Source: Gymnothorax reevesii
Lineage: Eukaryota; Chordata; Actinopteri; Anguilliformes; Muraenidae
Length of the DNA stretch: 64,000 bases
Assembly (NCBI GenBank): GCA_029721435.1
Contig: CM056576.1
Span: 115,805,166 to 115,869,165 of the forward strand
Reading direction: 5' to 3'
Part shown: positions 36,280 to 46,664 of the stretch, one piece after another
Position numbering within the stretch: the first letter of the stretch is position 1
How the letters are laid out: each line of letters begins with the position of its first letter
The notes under the pieces: model-generated
Told to the model about the DNA's origin: nothing
What the model saw: only the letters and a program-made list of their open reading frames with translations
Database searches by the model: none
Position numbers and translations under genes: made by a program

Positions 36280-36962
36280 GGTAACCATCACCCAAGCGCA
36301 AGACGGCGAGGGATATTGAGGTACCGAATGTGGTTGGCTCACTGGAGCGAAGAGGAAAGTTCAAATGTAAACAGGCCTGCAACGGGGGTGGACTCTTTTT
36401 ACTTACCATTTATTTGCCGGCTAGATTAGGGTTTGGTAGCGTTATTGTATTGTGATCGAATGTTTTATTACGCTGTGGTCGAATGTTTTAATGTTAGCGT
36501 AAGCCTTTGGGGCTAATTCTCATTCATACATTCTCATCTAATTATTTAATTCTTAATACATTTTTTATTATATAATTCTATGTGCCTGTGAGGTGTGTGA
36601 ATTATTGATGTGGAATGTGTTCTTGATGTGTTTTTCTGTTGTGGGGAATATAAGCTAATATAGGGTGTATAGGGTTAAAGGGCATGACACGCTTGTATTT
36701 GCAAATTTAAAGTAATAATCCAGAATTTTACTAGGAGTCAATTGGTGACCCACAGTGATGTTTGGAGTTCCGTAGGACCTTAAAGGGCCCCACACGCATT
36801 TTCTATTGAAGTTATATTTGGACATTTCAGGATATTTGGAATAAATCTCTCCATACTAAAAACACATAAAAAGAGAAGTTAACACACTTCAATAGTGTAA
36901 AGATACAAAGTATATAGAGAACTCAGGAGCGTTATCCTTCATAGTTTAAAGGGATAAAATGC
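36280..36962. other. resumption of unrecognised unit
   Basis: The sequence interrupted by the palindromic element continues from the second GGTAAC. No gene recognised. It contains repeated GTGATCGAATGTTTTA / GTGGTCGAATGTTTTA phrases at about 36450-36495. Confidence 0.4.
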
Positions 36963-37300
36963 GCTACACTTGTGACCCCTCGGCTGAGTGCCACTACATT
37001 GGAGTCCATCCCGGTGAATGAGAGGGTCTCTGCAATTCACTTACGGGTTGCAGAGGGGAATGCTCTGACCTTTGTTTGCTCCAATCAGCAATTCAGAGTA
37101 TCCAACCTTCTTGGAGTACCTGGGTTTGGTCCTGGGAAGGGTTCCTACCGGGGATATCATAGTTCTACGGGGAGACTTCAACGCTCATGTGGGCAGTGAT
37201 GGAGACACTTGGAGGGGAGTGATTGGGAGGAATGGCCTCCCTGATCTGAACCCAAGTGGTGCTTTGTTATTGGATTTCTGTACAAGTCATGATCCAGAAG
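36963..37300 (+). pseudogene. LINE endonuclease (APE-type) fragment
   Basis: Two overlapping frames give one protein with a frameshift. The first reads SIPVNERVSAIHLRVAEGNA; the second contains [12 protein letters not shown], the APE-endonuclease GDFNAH motif, followed by [19 protein letters not shown]. Both ends are missing. It is an isolated remnant of an APE-type (RTE-like in style) non-LTR element next to the repeat array. Confidence 0.8.
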
Positions 37301-37330
37301 ATTTCCTGTTACGGAAATTTTCTTTTACAG

Positions 37331-37690
37331 GTTATGAACAGTCCTTGAACTGGTTCCTGACAGATTCTTGAGCAGTTCTTGAACAGTTCATGAACGATTC
37401 TTGAACAGTTCTTGAACAATTCTTAAACTGTTCTTGAACAGTTTTTGAACAATTCTTGAACTGTTCTTGAACAGTTCTTGAAAGGTATTTGGGACCGTTC
37501 TTGAACTCTGCGTTCAAAAACTCCGTTCAAGAACTCAGTTTAAAAACTCAGTTCAAGAACTGTTCTTGAACTGAGTTCTTGAACATTTGAGTTCTTGAAT
37601 TCAGATTTCAAGAACTGTCCCAAATACCTTTCAAGAACAGTTCATGAATAGTTCAAGAACAATTTTCAAGAATTGTTCAAGAACAGTTCA
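37331..37690. repeat. palindromic array of GTTCTTGAAC units (right)
   Basis: More than twenty units of GTTCTTGAAC or its complement, spaced about 11-12 bp. The array is itself a palindrome with a perfect 29-bp centre (37547-37575). GAAAGGTATTTGGGAC on the left arm is mirrored by GTCCCAAATACCTTTC on the right. Confidence 0.9.
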
Positions 37691-37954
37691 CTGTTTTTAA
37701 GTTACTAACATTTACTAACAGTCACGGGAGGTGTGATTCTTAGACAGGCACATTACTAATATTACTAATTTAGATAGGGAGTTTATTGTCATGATTCCTG
37801 CTTGCTGTGCTTTTCTGTTCCAACATTCATGCTTCCTTCCAATCTGCATGCTTCATTGGTACTTAAGCTGAGCACGCTCATTTTCTTAATGAGCAAGTCT
37901 TGTCTACCAATCTCTGTCCATGTCTAATGATCTTGCCCTGCCCATTGTCTCTTC
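37691..37954. other. unassigned sequence replacing the V segment 3' end
   Basis: This sits where the V segment's 3' end and recombination signal should be. No heptamer/nonamer pair is present. Confidence 0.5.
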
Positions 37955-38432
37955 TCCAGGTGTTGCCCATCATGTGTAACAGTAAATCGATCTTTCTCTT
38001 CTCTGTCCTTACTTCTGTAGATTAGGATGAAGAATTCAGGTTTTGAACCGGGGTATTGATGATACCACTGTAGACTGTCTCCACTAAGAGACGTTGTGTA
38101 GTTGCATGACAGTGTGACGCTGCTGCCCTCCAAAGCATGTTCTACATTAGTTGCTGAAGTGATTCCATCTTGAATGGTGTTACCTATAGGTGATATTCAT
38201 ATCAAATGAATTGCATAAATCACAATCAGATAAGCACTGTTTTCTTGGTCAAATACCGTAATTAAATTAATACATTTGGCTGATTTGGAAACAGGAACCC
38301 ATAAATTAATAAATAAGAACCCTATAGCTTAATAAGTGTGACATTGTATAAGCCAGAATTTAAAAAAAATAATGTGAAATGGAACTTACCGACCATTGTT
38401 GAAAGCAGAAATACTGCGCAATGCAGCATCAT
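37955..38432 (-). pseudogene. T-cell receptor alpha/delta V segment, 3'-truncated
   Basis: The leader exon 38432-38400 (MMLHCAVFLLSTMV, GTAAG donor) and the start of the V exon (38183 after a CTATAG acceptor) are sound. VTLSC, LQWYHQYPG and SKPEFFILIYRS follow. Framework 3 is about four residues short, and homology stops after a Leu-Glu pair near 37955. The second Cys, the germline CDR3 and the recombination signal are absent. It is the sister copy of the 28.5 kb segment: the 5' flanks match for about 250 bp up to 38699, where an LTR element has inserted. Confidence 0.9.
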
Positions 38433-38700
38433 GATTCCTGTCTTGAAGATGTTATGACTTCAAGCAGAGCCAGAACAGGACTAGACTCCACTCCTACTCC
38501 CTGCGCACAGTTAACAGGAAACTCAGGCACTCAGTGAGTATTTAGCCCCTCCTGAGTATAAGAAAACATTGAACATTTTAGTCTTGACAGAATATGAACA
38601 AACGTCCCATAAAAGTCTCAGGTTACACAAAAATTATACCAGTGATTTGGTACTTGCACACCAAAGTAACAAATTAAAGCATCAAGCAGCCTTAGCAGAG

Positions 38701-39117
38701 TGCTTGGCACGGAGGACAGGAAGTCGAGGACTGGACTCTGGTGCAAGGATGGAGTTGGTTGTATTTTATTATTATGCCGACAACAGAACAACAAGCATTC
38801 ACGACATCACAAAACAAACAGGAAGTGCAGTTCCTGGGTTGAAATGCTGAACAAAACAATAAACAGCACTAAGCTTTAAGAGTAATAGTAAATACATGCA
38901 ATATACCGGAAAATGGGTCAATAAAAGATTAGCAATGCAATACAGACATGTGGCCCATGAGACTTTGCAAAGACAAGTGTGAGGCTCAGTCTTATATAGC
39001 GCTACACTACCACACAGTGGAAATAACAAACAGATGCAGGCAATGATTGCAGAGTGAAGAACGCAGTCCGAGTCTCAATAGACCGATGTGTTGGAGGGCT
39101 GAAGCTGTGGTCTTACA
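38701..39117 (-). mobile_element. LTR of a Ty3/gypsy element
   Basis: On the minus strand it starts TGTAAGACC directly after a G-rich polypurine tract and runs to TGC at 38701, abutting V-flank homology that ends at 38699. It is homologous to the solo LTR at 48.5 kb (shared CACGGA..GACAGG, GGTTGTxTxxxTATTTATTA and TCTxAATAGACCG blocks). Confidence 0.75.
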
Positions 39118-39560
39118 GTACCTGCCCCCCAGAGGCACGACTCCCGATGTGCCTGATTCTCGGCCAGGAGGGCGCCCTCTGGGGTGCGAAGCAGGCTGGT
39201 CCGGATTGGCCCGGTGGAACTTGGCCAGGGGCTGCAGATCCAGGATGTCGTCACGGTCCACCCAGCTCCTCTCCTCCAGACTACAGCCTTCCCAGTCCAC
39301 CAGATACTGCAGCCTGCCTCCTTGATGTCTGGAACTAAGCAGGCTGCATACCCATAAGGCTAGATCTCCGTCAACCTCCAGGCCAGGGGGAGGGGGTTCG
39401 AGGGGGGTAGCCTCCGCCAGGGGTCCAACAATCACCTGCCGAAGCAGAGATACATGAAATGTGTTATTGATGTGGTAGTTGGACAGAAACTGTATAGTAT
39501 ATGCTGACTCATTGACCTTCTGGAGGACACAGGAGGCTTGGAGGCTTTGAGAGCTTTCTT
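39118..39560 (-). pseudogene. Ty3/gypsy integrase C-terminus with chromodomain
   Basis: On the minus strand: VNESAYTIQFLSNYHINN then TFHVSLLRQVIVGP, the usual integrase tail of fish gypsy elements. This is followed by a chromodomain, LQYLVDWEGCSLEERSWV with DDILDLQPLAKFH, and a Pro/Arg-rich end running into the LTR. Only this 3' piece is present; homology fades upstream of about 39550. Chromodomain integrases direct insertion to particular chromatin. Confidence 0.85.
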
Positions 39561-40480
39561 GGTTGCTCTTGTCCGGGGCAATACTGGTTTGCCCACTATC
39601 GGATTCTTGGGCCAGCTGGCATTAATTGGGGTCTCAACACACCAGCCATCACACCAATGAACCATGGACTAAGTTTCCTGCAGGACAGGTGGAGGTGCAG
39701 GTCCCTCGTGGAGAGTAACTGGGACCGACGTCTCCTGTCAGCTTGAATTTTCTGGTGACGTAACGCCCTCCAGATCTAGATGTTGGTATTCTCCCACACT
39801 TTCTCCACCTCCCTAAACCAAGCATTTTTACCGGGGAGTACAGGGGATTGATAGAGAGCTTTGTCACAAGGGAAAATTATAACCACTTCAAGCTCAATAT
39901 CAGCAAAACTAACCAGTGTTAAGTTTAGGAACAAACTTCAAGCTTGCTTGACCAATCCAAACCGTAATCATCATAATCATGCTACCATTTCAAACAACTG
40001 AGGCCCCGACTCTATGTGACAAACTATTCAATAATTATGAAGACCAGGGCCTAAGCCAATCAGCAAAGGTGTCGGTAAAAATGATCCCTAAGTGTTGACA
40101 GTATGTTCAGTGCATCTTGACTGGGTGGCGGAGGCATAAAATCGTAAGGCAGTACTTCTATTTTTGAGTTTGTTGCAGTCATCCAATTTAGAAAAAGTGT
40201 TATTTTTCAATACATAGTCAAATTTACACATTTTTTTCTTCGGTTAATTGTTTATTATCATTCAATTACTGCCTCGGGGCTTTGCACCCCCTGTGTGCTT
40301 CTCCCCCATGTTCAACCACACCTGACCCATTTTGTGATTGTTGTCTTCATGTATTTAACCCTTTTCCAGAATGTTAACATCTGTTCTTACTGTTACTTTC
40401 TTGCTATTTTCAATGTTCTATATGAATCTGCATTTGCAAATTACTGTTTGTAGCCTAACTCAGTGAGGCAGTGGAAATTC
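39561..40480. other. no gene recognised
   Basis: Unassigned. Open frames on the minus strand carry no motif. 40260-40360 has a promoter/LTR-like repeat style (CTTTGCACCCC..CACACCTGACCC). Confidence 0.35.
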
Positions 40481-40489
40481 CAGTCCATT

Positions 40490-40945
40490 CAAAGCCAAAT
40501 AAAGGGGGAATGTGGTGGCACAGTAGATTAGCACGTTTGACTTGGGATTGGAGGGTCCAAAGTTTAAGGCCTTGTCATGGCTTTTGCATTGTGTTCTTTA
40601 GGAAAAACACTTCACTCCCACAGTGCCTGACTCCACCCAGGTGTATTATTGGTTACCGGTGTAGGTACCAGCGCGCAAACAGTTGACAATCGCATCTGGA
40701 CATCAAACGTAGTGCAGCAGAGAAGTTTTTAATATCACTGGTTCAGAGCATTATAATGTGTTACGTCATCTCTATACGCAGGACCCCGAGCAAATATGGT
40801 AGGCCGAGCACATCTGGTACCTACACCGGCAAACTGTTGGGAAAACCTTACGAAGAACTGGGGGTAAGCTGTGATGGACTTGCATCCCATCCAGGAATAG
40901 CAACACTCCTAGTCTCTTTGTGCCACAGAAACCGGAGTTGAGCAC
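40490..40945 (+). mobile_element. SINE-like repeat interrupted by a small MITE
   Basis: GTGGCACAGTAGATTAGCACG..GGTCC is a tRNA-like SINE-style head, and GATGGACTTGCATCCCATCCAGG a typical downstream block. Between them, at 40656-40829, is an inserted element whose 16-bp ends are inverted (CCGGTGTAGGTACCAG). Confidence 0.6.
40656..40829. mobile_element. 174-bp MITE inside the SINE-like repeat
   Basis: Perfect 16-bp inverted ends at 40656-40671 and 40814-40829. No coding sequence. If the outer CCGG belongs to the target, it is a 4-bp duplication. Confidence 0.7.
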
Positions 40946-41736
40946 TGGCATTATGAGGCTCTTCGCTTAGAACAAACTAAAGTCAGATCAGTAGGTAGTT
41001 AGCAAGCGGACCTTGCAGCAGTGTACGGGGATGCAAACTAGCTTGTGTTATGTTGTATCTCCTTTTGTTGGATACTTATCATCAGAGCTAAGGCTCTCAA
41101 ACAGTACACTACAATAATGTTAAAATTAAAACCTTTCCAATTTTTTATGTTATTTGTCGCCTGGCCGTTTTTGCAATATGTACAGCTACTTTCTAGGTTT
41201 TATAGCTAATGCTAAGGTGGTGTGGGCAACATTAGTTCCCTCACTTGCTTGGCCTTATATCTTCATGATGTTTCAATTACCAAGCACAATTACAATGATT
41301 TTGTTGGCATAGAATGTGCCTGTAAGTACCATGTAAAATGCTTAATGTTTACTTCTTTTCATGACCAGAGTTCCTCAGTTCGCAATAAGACATACTGCTG
41401 CTCCTCATGTGTTCCTCAATATGGCTTTTGAACCAAACCTGAAAATGAGCATGAAGGGTTTGTAAGGAGGGGCCAGCGGAGGGATAGAATAGGAGGGGTG
41501 AGGCGTTGGTGTTTAGATCAAAATCTCTTTCTTTGCCTTTCTTCAAAGTTACAGACTGCAGCTTTAATGGCAGAATACATGATTATGGAAATAAGTGCAC
41601 TACATCTGTGAATCGTTTTGCCTCCCTTGTGCAAGACTTTCTCCCATATTGAATCTCCCGTGGTGATATCACAGCAAACATTTTGAAGTTGAGCTGACCC
41701 CTACTCTTGAGAAATCCACCGCTCGCCCGCAGGTAC
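40946..41736. other. no gene recognised
   Basis: Unassigned sequence ending in the GGTAC target site of the next LTR. Confidence 0.35.
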
Positions 41737-42159
41737 TGTTATGGCTGGTAGAATTGAGAGGCCAAGTGCAGCGGCCAGAGAGAGAATGAGCAGTACAGAC
41801 AAAATACAAACACAGTGAGTTATACAGACCACCAGAAAGTACGAAAAAATGGAAGCGACACAAGAGAGAACAAAAGTAGAAGAGAAAATTTCTGAAGCGG
41901 AAGGAACTCCAATAATAACTGGAAGATATATACAAATCCTGACTAGAGGCATCTTCGGCTATAGTGCTTAGCTACAAACAGACACTCTAGCAAAGGAGTT
42001 GTGGTGGACTTTCGGTTTATATAGAGTCCAGGGAAGCACCGCACCAGTTCAATCAGCCAGCTGGGAAAAGAATCCAATGGAAAAGGAATTCGATCTCATC
42101 CCAGGACGAGAGCCACAAAGAAAAGTCCAAAGCACATGCATGCCTCACAAACCGTGACA
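41737..42159. mobile_element. solo LTR, 5-bp TSD
   Basis: It begins TGTTATGG and ends CCGTGACA. GGTAC flanks both sides (41732-41736, 42160-42164). It shares order and blocks with the solo LTR at 50.6 kb (GACACTCTAGCA, TAxATAGAG, CCAGCTGG, ATCxxxTCCCxGGA). The 423-bp length and a TATATAG box fit an LTR left by recombination. Confidence 0.85.
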
Positions 42160-42164
42160 GGTAC

Positions 42165-42535
42165 ATGAGTCATGCACCAGCATAGCAATTTTCGTGTGGA
42201 CCTGTCAGAAAATTGCTTGTCACTATCATTTCATTGAAAATGGCCGACAGATTTGCACATTTGCGTACTATGTACTCAGCCTTTTATACAACACGGAAAT
42301 AACTGCAGTTTTCAGATACGGACTGAAAATACAGTACATTTGCAGTCTGATTATTTTAAAGTGCTGCTTTGCATGAAAAGAGAAAGCAAAAGAGCACCTT
42401 AACCTGTCTAATGCTCCATAAACAGTCTGAGGCCGAAAGACATAAACCATTTAATAAGCCCCATGTGACACAGGTCAGCTTTACAGTAGATCTCACACCC
42501 ACCGAGAACAGTAAAATCTTCACACTACTGGCCAT
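42165..42535. other. no gene recognised
   Basis: Unassigned sequence between the solo LTR and the CA microsatellite. Confidence 0.35.
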
Positions 42536-42536
42536 T

Positions 42537-42545
42537 CACACACAC

Positions 42546-42583
<38 letters not shown>

Positions 42584-42584
42584 A

Positions 42585-42618
<34 letters not shown>
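42537..42618. repeat. CA dinucleotide microsatellite
   Basis: About 40 CA repeats with a few interruptions (CG, GA, TC). Confidence 0.97.
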
Positions 42619-43137
42619 ACTATTCTTTTTTTTCCCCAGAGATGCAAAAGATTGCAAATGATGATTAGTTTTGGAAGCCATTATCATTGATTTATCTCAG
42701 CAGTGGCCCAAAGATTTCACAGCGATATAGCAACACATTTCAAAACTGAATGAGACCGACAATGTTTTTCTTTGCTCCCATAAAGTTACATTGTGTCAGC
42801 CAACCATTAGAATTTAGCATAAAGACTTAAATGTTCTGTGATTTGGTGGAATATTATAATTAAAATCAGCTCAACTCTTCTGGTATGATCGATGTTTGGA
42901 TTTTTGCGACTCACAGTGACAAATTTATACATCAGAGAATATACCACAAAGAAGGATCTTATTAGCATTATGGTTGTACCTCAGAAGGTATTACACCGCA
43001 TTTAGCATGAACAGATGGCAGGTGCATTGGAGTGGGACCAAATATCTAGATATCATGTTGAAAGACATTTCCTGTTGAGGCTTTATCACCTTTTAGGTTT
43101 TGATTAAAAACAACTTCAAAGCTGTAGAATCCTAACA
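42619..43137. other. 3' flank of the 43.2 kb V segment, nothing recognised
   Basis: No gene or repeat assigned. Confidence 0.4.
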
Positions 43138-43175
43138 GGTTTTTGTACAGGAGTTGGCATTAATATGCCACTGTG
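43138..43175 (-). other. recombination signal of the 43.2 kb V segment
   Basis: Heptamer CACAGTG (43175-43169), 22-bp spacer, consensus nonamer ACAAAAACC (43146-43138). Confidence 0.92.
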
Positions 43176-43603
43176 CTACGCCTCAGTGCACAGTGATACA
43201 TTGCAGTGTCTTCAGGAATTATTTTTGAAATTTTCAAAACTGTTTTTCCACTGGATTTGTCAGCTGTTGCATCAAATCGCTTTTTGGCAAACTCTGATGT
43301 GCTAGTGAAGTCTCCCCTGCGTAATATAAATTGAAGGGTTGACCCAGGGTACTGTCGGTAACAGTAGAAGGTATAGTAATCGGTTGAGCTGCCCGAGCTG
43401 AAGGTACATTCTATGGACACCTCTTGTCCTTCATTCTTGTTCTGTAATTTGACCTCTCCAGTTGAAATGCCTAAATATGATGCAAACAGAAAGAAAGAAA
43501 AAATATAAAAAATCTTTTCCAAGAACAGACCAGTTTCTGTTGAAGTCACAAAAAATTACTTACAGAAGGTAACTGTTAGCACCAGCCCTGCAAAAAGCTC
43601 CAT
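43176..43603 (-). CDS. T-cell receptor alpha/delta V segment, core Trp replaced by Cys
   Basis: The leader exon 43603-43564 (MELFAGLVLTVTF, GTAAGT donor) joins in phase to the V exon 43470-43176 (acceptor TTTAG). The domain has VSIEC (first Cys), FYCYRQYPGS where a Trp is expected before YRQ, LQFILRRG, SSGKTVLKI and EDTAMYHCAL. The Trp-to-Cys change is a TGT codon. The segment is otherwise open, spliceable and has a consensus recombination signal. It belongs to a different subgroup from its neighbours (GEVKLQNKNEGQEV start). An extra framework Cys could disturb folding, or be used in a non-canonical bond. Confidence 0.92.
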
Positions 43604-44727
43604 CGTGAAAATGAACATTTAGGTTCTTACAGTATAAAGAATCTGGGGCAGAATCTGTGCTTTAGTTTAACTGTGAGCATGAGTGGGAGGGGCAACAGTG
43701 CTCTCTCAAGAATATAAAAGAAAGCAAAACCACAAAATTTGTTGATTATTTTTGGTCCCTTTCCATTTATCCATATACTCTTTTGATAATATTACCCTAC
43801 AATAGTTAATTAATGAAGACATCGCTGTGGTAAATTTCTTTCACTATATAGACTGCGGCTTATACATGGAGATGTACTTTTTTCTTCAAAAGAAAAAAAT
43901 CAACTGCCATGGTGTTCATTCGAGTCCTTGATGAGAAGAATCAAGCATTTTAGAATTTGGCTGGTAACAATAACCAACACAGACTGGTCAGATTGGACAA
44001 CCCAGCATAAAGCTAGAAGAAGTTAAAAAAAAAAAAGAATGGAAAACTACTTCCGTACATTTGAATAATGTCTGAGCCTCAGAGAACACATTTGAAGTTA
44101 TGGCATAAGCAAGTGGAAAGATTTGTGTTGCATTTTTATCCTGAAACTGGAATCAGAAATACTCAGGGATATTTCACTCTTCTATACTCTTCTGTCCTCG
44201 TTTCAGGTTAAGTTTGTTCTCTTCTTAAATGCAATGTATGTGCAGAGCATGTAAACATGGGATTCATTTGTTCAAACATATAATAGAGTAAATGGTATAA
44301 TGCTGTGGTTTCGACATCTCAGAAATGGTATATCTGGTATTTCATGGCCGCATGTCTCAAGCATTGACCACATGATGAACAAAAATCATCCACTGGGTGG
44401 CAGCTTTAAGAGCACAAACTCTGTAGCAGTGAGACAGTTCAGAGGAGAATGGGAAGATGTGTTCATGCTAGAACATCCTCAGATTAGAGCTGTTCACAAC
44501 TGTGGGGTACAGCTAAGCATCAGTGAACACATAGTATGTAGTTCATGGCGGGTGGACAACAACAGCAGAGGAATGTTACGCTCTATAGAGGACTACAGTG
44601 GAGATTTTCACATTTTAATAGCATTATTTGTATATCAGCCATTTGCAGTGGGGGCAGATGGCGTGATAAGCTGAATGTTTCAGTATTTGTAAATTAATCC
44701 TGTTGCATCATGTATCTGGTGTTTTCA
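43604..44727. other. intergenic between V segments
   Basis: A plus-strand frame at 44300-44674 (124 codons) shows no recognisable domain and overlaps no splice pattern; I do not call it a gene. Nothing else seen. Confidence 0.4.
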
Positions 44728-44765
44728 GGTTTTTGTACAGAGATGATGTGTTTCCTGTCACTGTG
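44728..44765 (-). other. recombination signal of the 44.8 kb V segment
   Basis: Heptamer CACAGTG (44765-44759), 22-bp spacer, consensus nonamer ACAAAAACC (44736-44728). Confidence 0.93.
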
Positions 44766-45533
44766 GGCTGCAGGGCACAGTAGTACAGTGCTGAGTGTGT
44801 CACTTCAGCAGAGGAGATCTCCAGATCCACACGCTTGTTTGCTTCGCATTTAACAACAAATCCATCTTTCTCTGCTCTCTCTTTGTGTGAGGCGATGAGG
44901 ATGATGAACTCAGGTGTTGAACTGGGGTGTTGGCGATACCAGTGTAGATAATGAACCCCAGTGCTAGATGTGTTGTAGCTGCATGAGAGTGTGACATTAC
45001 TGCCCTCCAAAGCTGGCAGTTCATTCTTTACTGATGTAATTGCATCCTGAAGACTGTTACCTGCAAGAGAAATATTTTTGCTATTACGTATTTTAGGCAT
45101 TTTTTTCATAGGTAAGATAAATTACTTTAACTGAATAATAACTATAATATCTCTTTAAAGAAGATATGTTTTGGAACTTTTTTACTCGGCGCCATTTGCC
45201 TGGAACATTTTTTTTATTTATTACACAACTTTCTTATTTAACTTATCTGTACAGAGCGTAACATCAGCACAAGAATTTAAGGTTAAGCAGATTTTAGTTG
45301 CATATTTTTGTTATTATACCTAAATGAATCAACAGATAGTTTTACCCTTCATGCCACTTCAGATATCCCAGGAATTATAAAGGCATTATAAGGCAGAAAA
45401 AGAAAAAAGAAAAAAAAAATTGAGAATAATTCAATGTCAGGGGAGTGTCTCTGGATCAACTCCATTAATAAAATAATGTCAGACTCCACTTACCCAGCAG
45501 TGAAGACAGCAGAAGTAAACAGTGCAGCATCAT
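44766..45533 (-). CDS. T-cell receptor alpha/delta V segment, functional in appearance
   Basis: The leader exon 45533-45494 (MMLHCLLLLSSLL, GTAAG donor) is separated by a 433-bp intron from the V exon 45060-44766 (TTGCAG acceptor). Landmarks: VTLSC, YLHWYRQHPSS, PEFIILIAS, a KCEANK turn with an additional Cys, VDLEISSAEVTHSALYYCAL. Same subgroup as the 28.5 and 61.3 kb segments. Confidence 0.93.
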
Positions 45534-46405
45534 GGCAGCTGATTGAAAAGGGCACATGAAGCTCATCACTTTAAGCAGAACTACAACAGAGCAGATCCCC
45601 CTCTGTGATCCTCCTTCTCTTTGACTCTTTAGCTCCTCCTCAGGACAGAAAAATAAAGATTTTCCTCCATCTATTGACATAAAAATGAAACTACTGGGAA
45701 TTAACTGCAATATTTTTACTTTTGCTAAAAAAAACAATTTTATGCCATTTATATCAAAATATTACATCTATTTTTTATTTAATTAATTATTTAATTATTA
45801 GTACAGTTATGTCAGCTTAAAATTGAGATTACTGTTTGAATACAGCATATTTTAAAGGCACATAACTTTGTGTTTATGTGTGCTTGTGACATTTTTGGCG
45901 TAGTTAATTTGCCAAATGTTACCTCTTTATTTATTTATTTATTTATTTTTTACTTTTTGCTATTTCCATTAACTGTCATTGGGCTCTAATTAGGGTTCCA
46001 CAGAATTTTCAAACATATTTTGAATCCTTCTTTGACCAGTGGCCTAATCTTGATTTCTTTTGAAGTGGATACTTGGGAGATGACTCCCCAACAGAGATAA
46101 TTAGCAGAGATTGTTACTAAAATTGAGTAATAAGTTCTTCTTACAGAAAAAAAAAATAATAATAATTTTTTTTCGGCTCTGTGTTAAAGCCGTAGACTGT
46201 ATGAAAAGATGGACGCAGCGCCCGGGTCTGAACTCTGGCCAATGCGGAAATCTTAAAAATCTGCATTCTATTTAATGGCCAGCAGATGGCCAGTCGTTTC
46301 TACATCTGCCAAACAAAGTTGGCAGGAGGTTATGTGATCGATGCAGTTTGTTTTTTTGTGAGTTTGTGAACAACATAACTCAAAAAATCATGAACGATAT
46401 CTCTG
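45534..46405. other. intergenic with two dispersed repeat fragments
   Basis: TTTA repeat at about 45928-45952. 46190-46300 resembles 51665-51800 (GTAGACTGTAT..AAAAGATGGAC, GCATTCTATTTAAT..CCAGCAGATGG). 46309-46400 is the second copy of the CCAAACAAAGTTGGCAGGAG repeat. No gene. Confidence 0.6.
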
Positions 46406-46664
46406 TGTGGGGGCTACCTGCAGCAGTGTTACACATGCTCGACCAATCGTAACATGCAGACCCATCATATGATGCGCAGACGAGTCACATGATACAGAAA
46501 AATGGTGGCACCCTCTGAAACTGTAACAGAGATCCTGGCCGAGGATAAATTAGTTGAATTGTGGGCATTTTTCTCTATCATGTGACTCGTCTGCACCTCA
46601 TATGACGGGTCCGCACATTGTGATTGGTCGAGCACATAAAACATTGCAGCAGGTAGCCCCCACA
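46406..46664 (+). mobile_element. 259-bp MITE retaining the start of a coding region
   Basis: The ends TGTGGGGGCTACCTGC and the complement form about 85-bp inverted repeats (shared GTGCTCGACCAATC-type, GCAGACGAGTCACATGATA). At 46502 a plus-strand ATG opens a short frame, MVAPSETVTEILAEDKLVEL, followed by W and a stop at 46583. It resembles the N-terminus of MADF/Myb-type proteins of Harbinger elements. Confidence 0.75.

Noticed and set aside
37332..37517. Open frame with repeated Gln-Phe-Lys-Asn-Cys-Ser motifs
   Set aside because: It is a by-product of translating the GTTCTTGAAC DNA array; its periodicity is that of the DNA repeat and there is no start context or splice signal.
37331..37690. 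Possible CRISPR-like array
   Set aside because: Units are 11-12 bp, partly palindromic and without unique spacers, and the window is clearly eukaryotic.
39047..39338. Plus-strand frames of 92-94 codons
   Set aside because: They are antisense shadows of the gypsy integrase chromodomain on the minus strand.
40490..40660. Functional tRNA gene at the SINE head
   Set aside because: Only a loose tRNA-like head with no complete cloverleaf; it fits a SINE.
44300..44674. 124-codon plus-strand frame between V segments
   Set aside because: No domain, no homologous copy in the window and no splice or promoter context; listed only as open frame.
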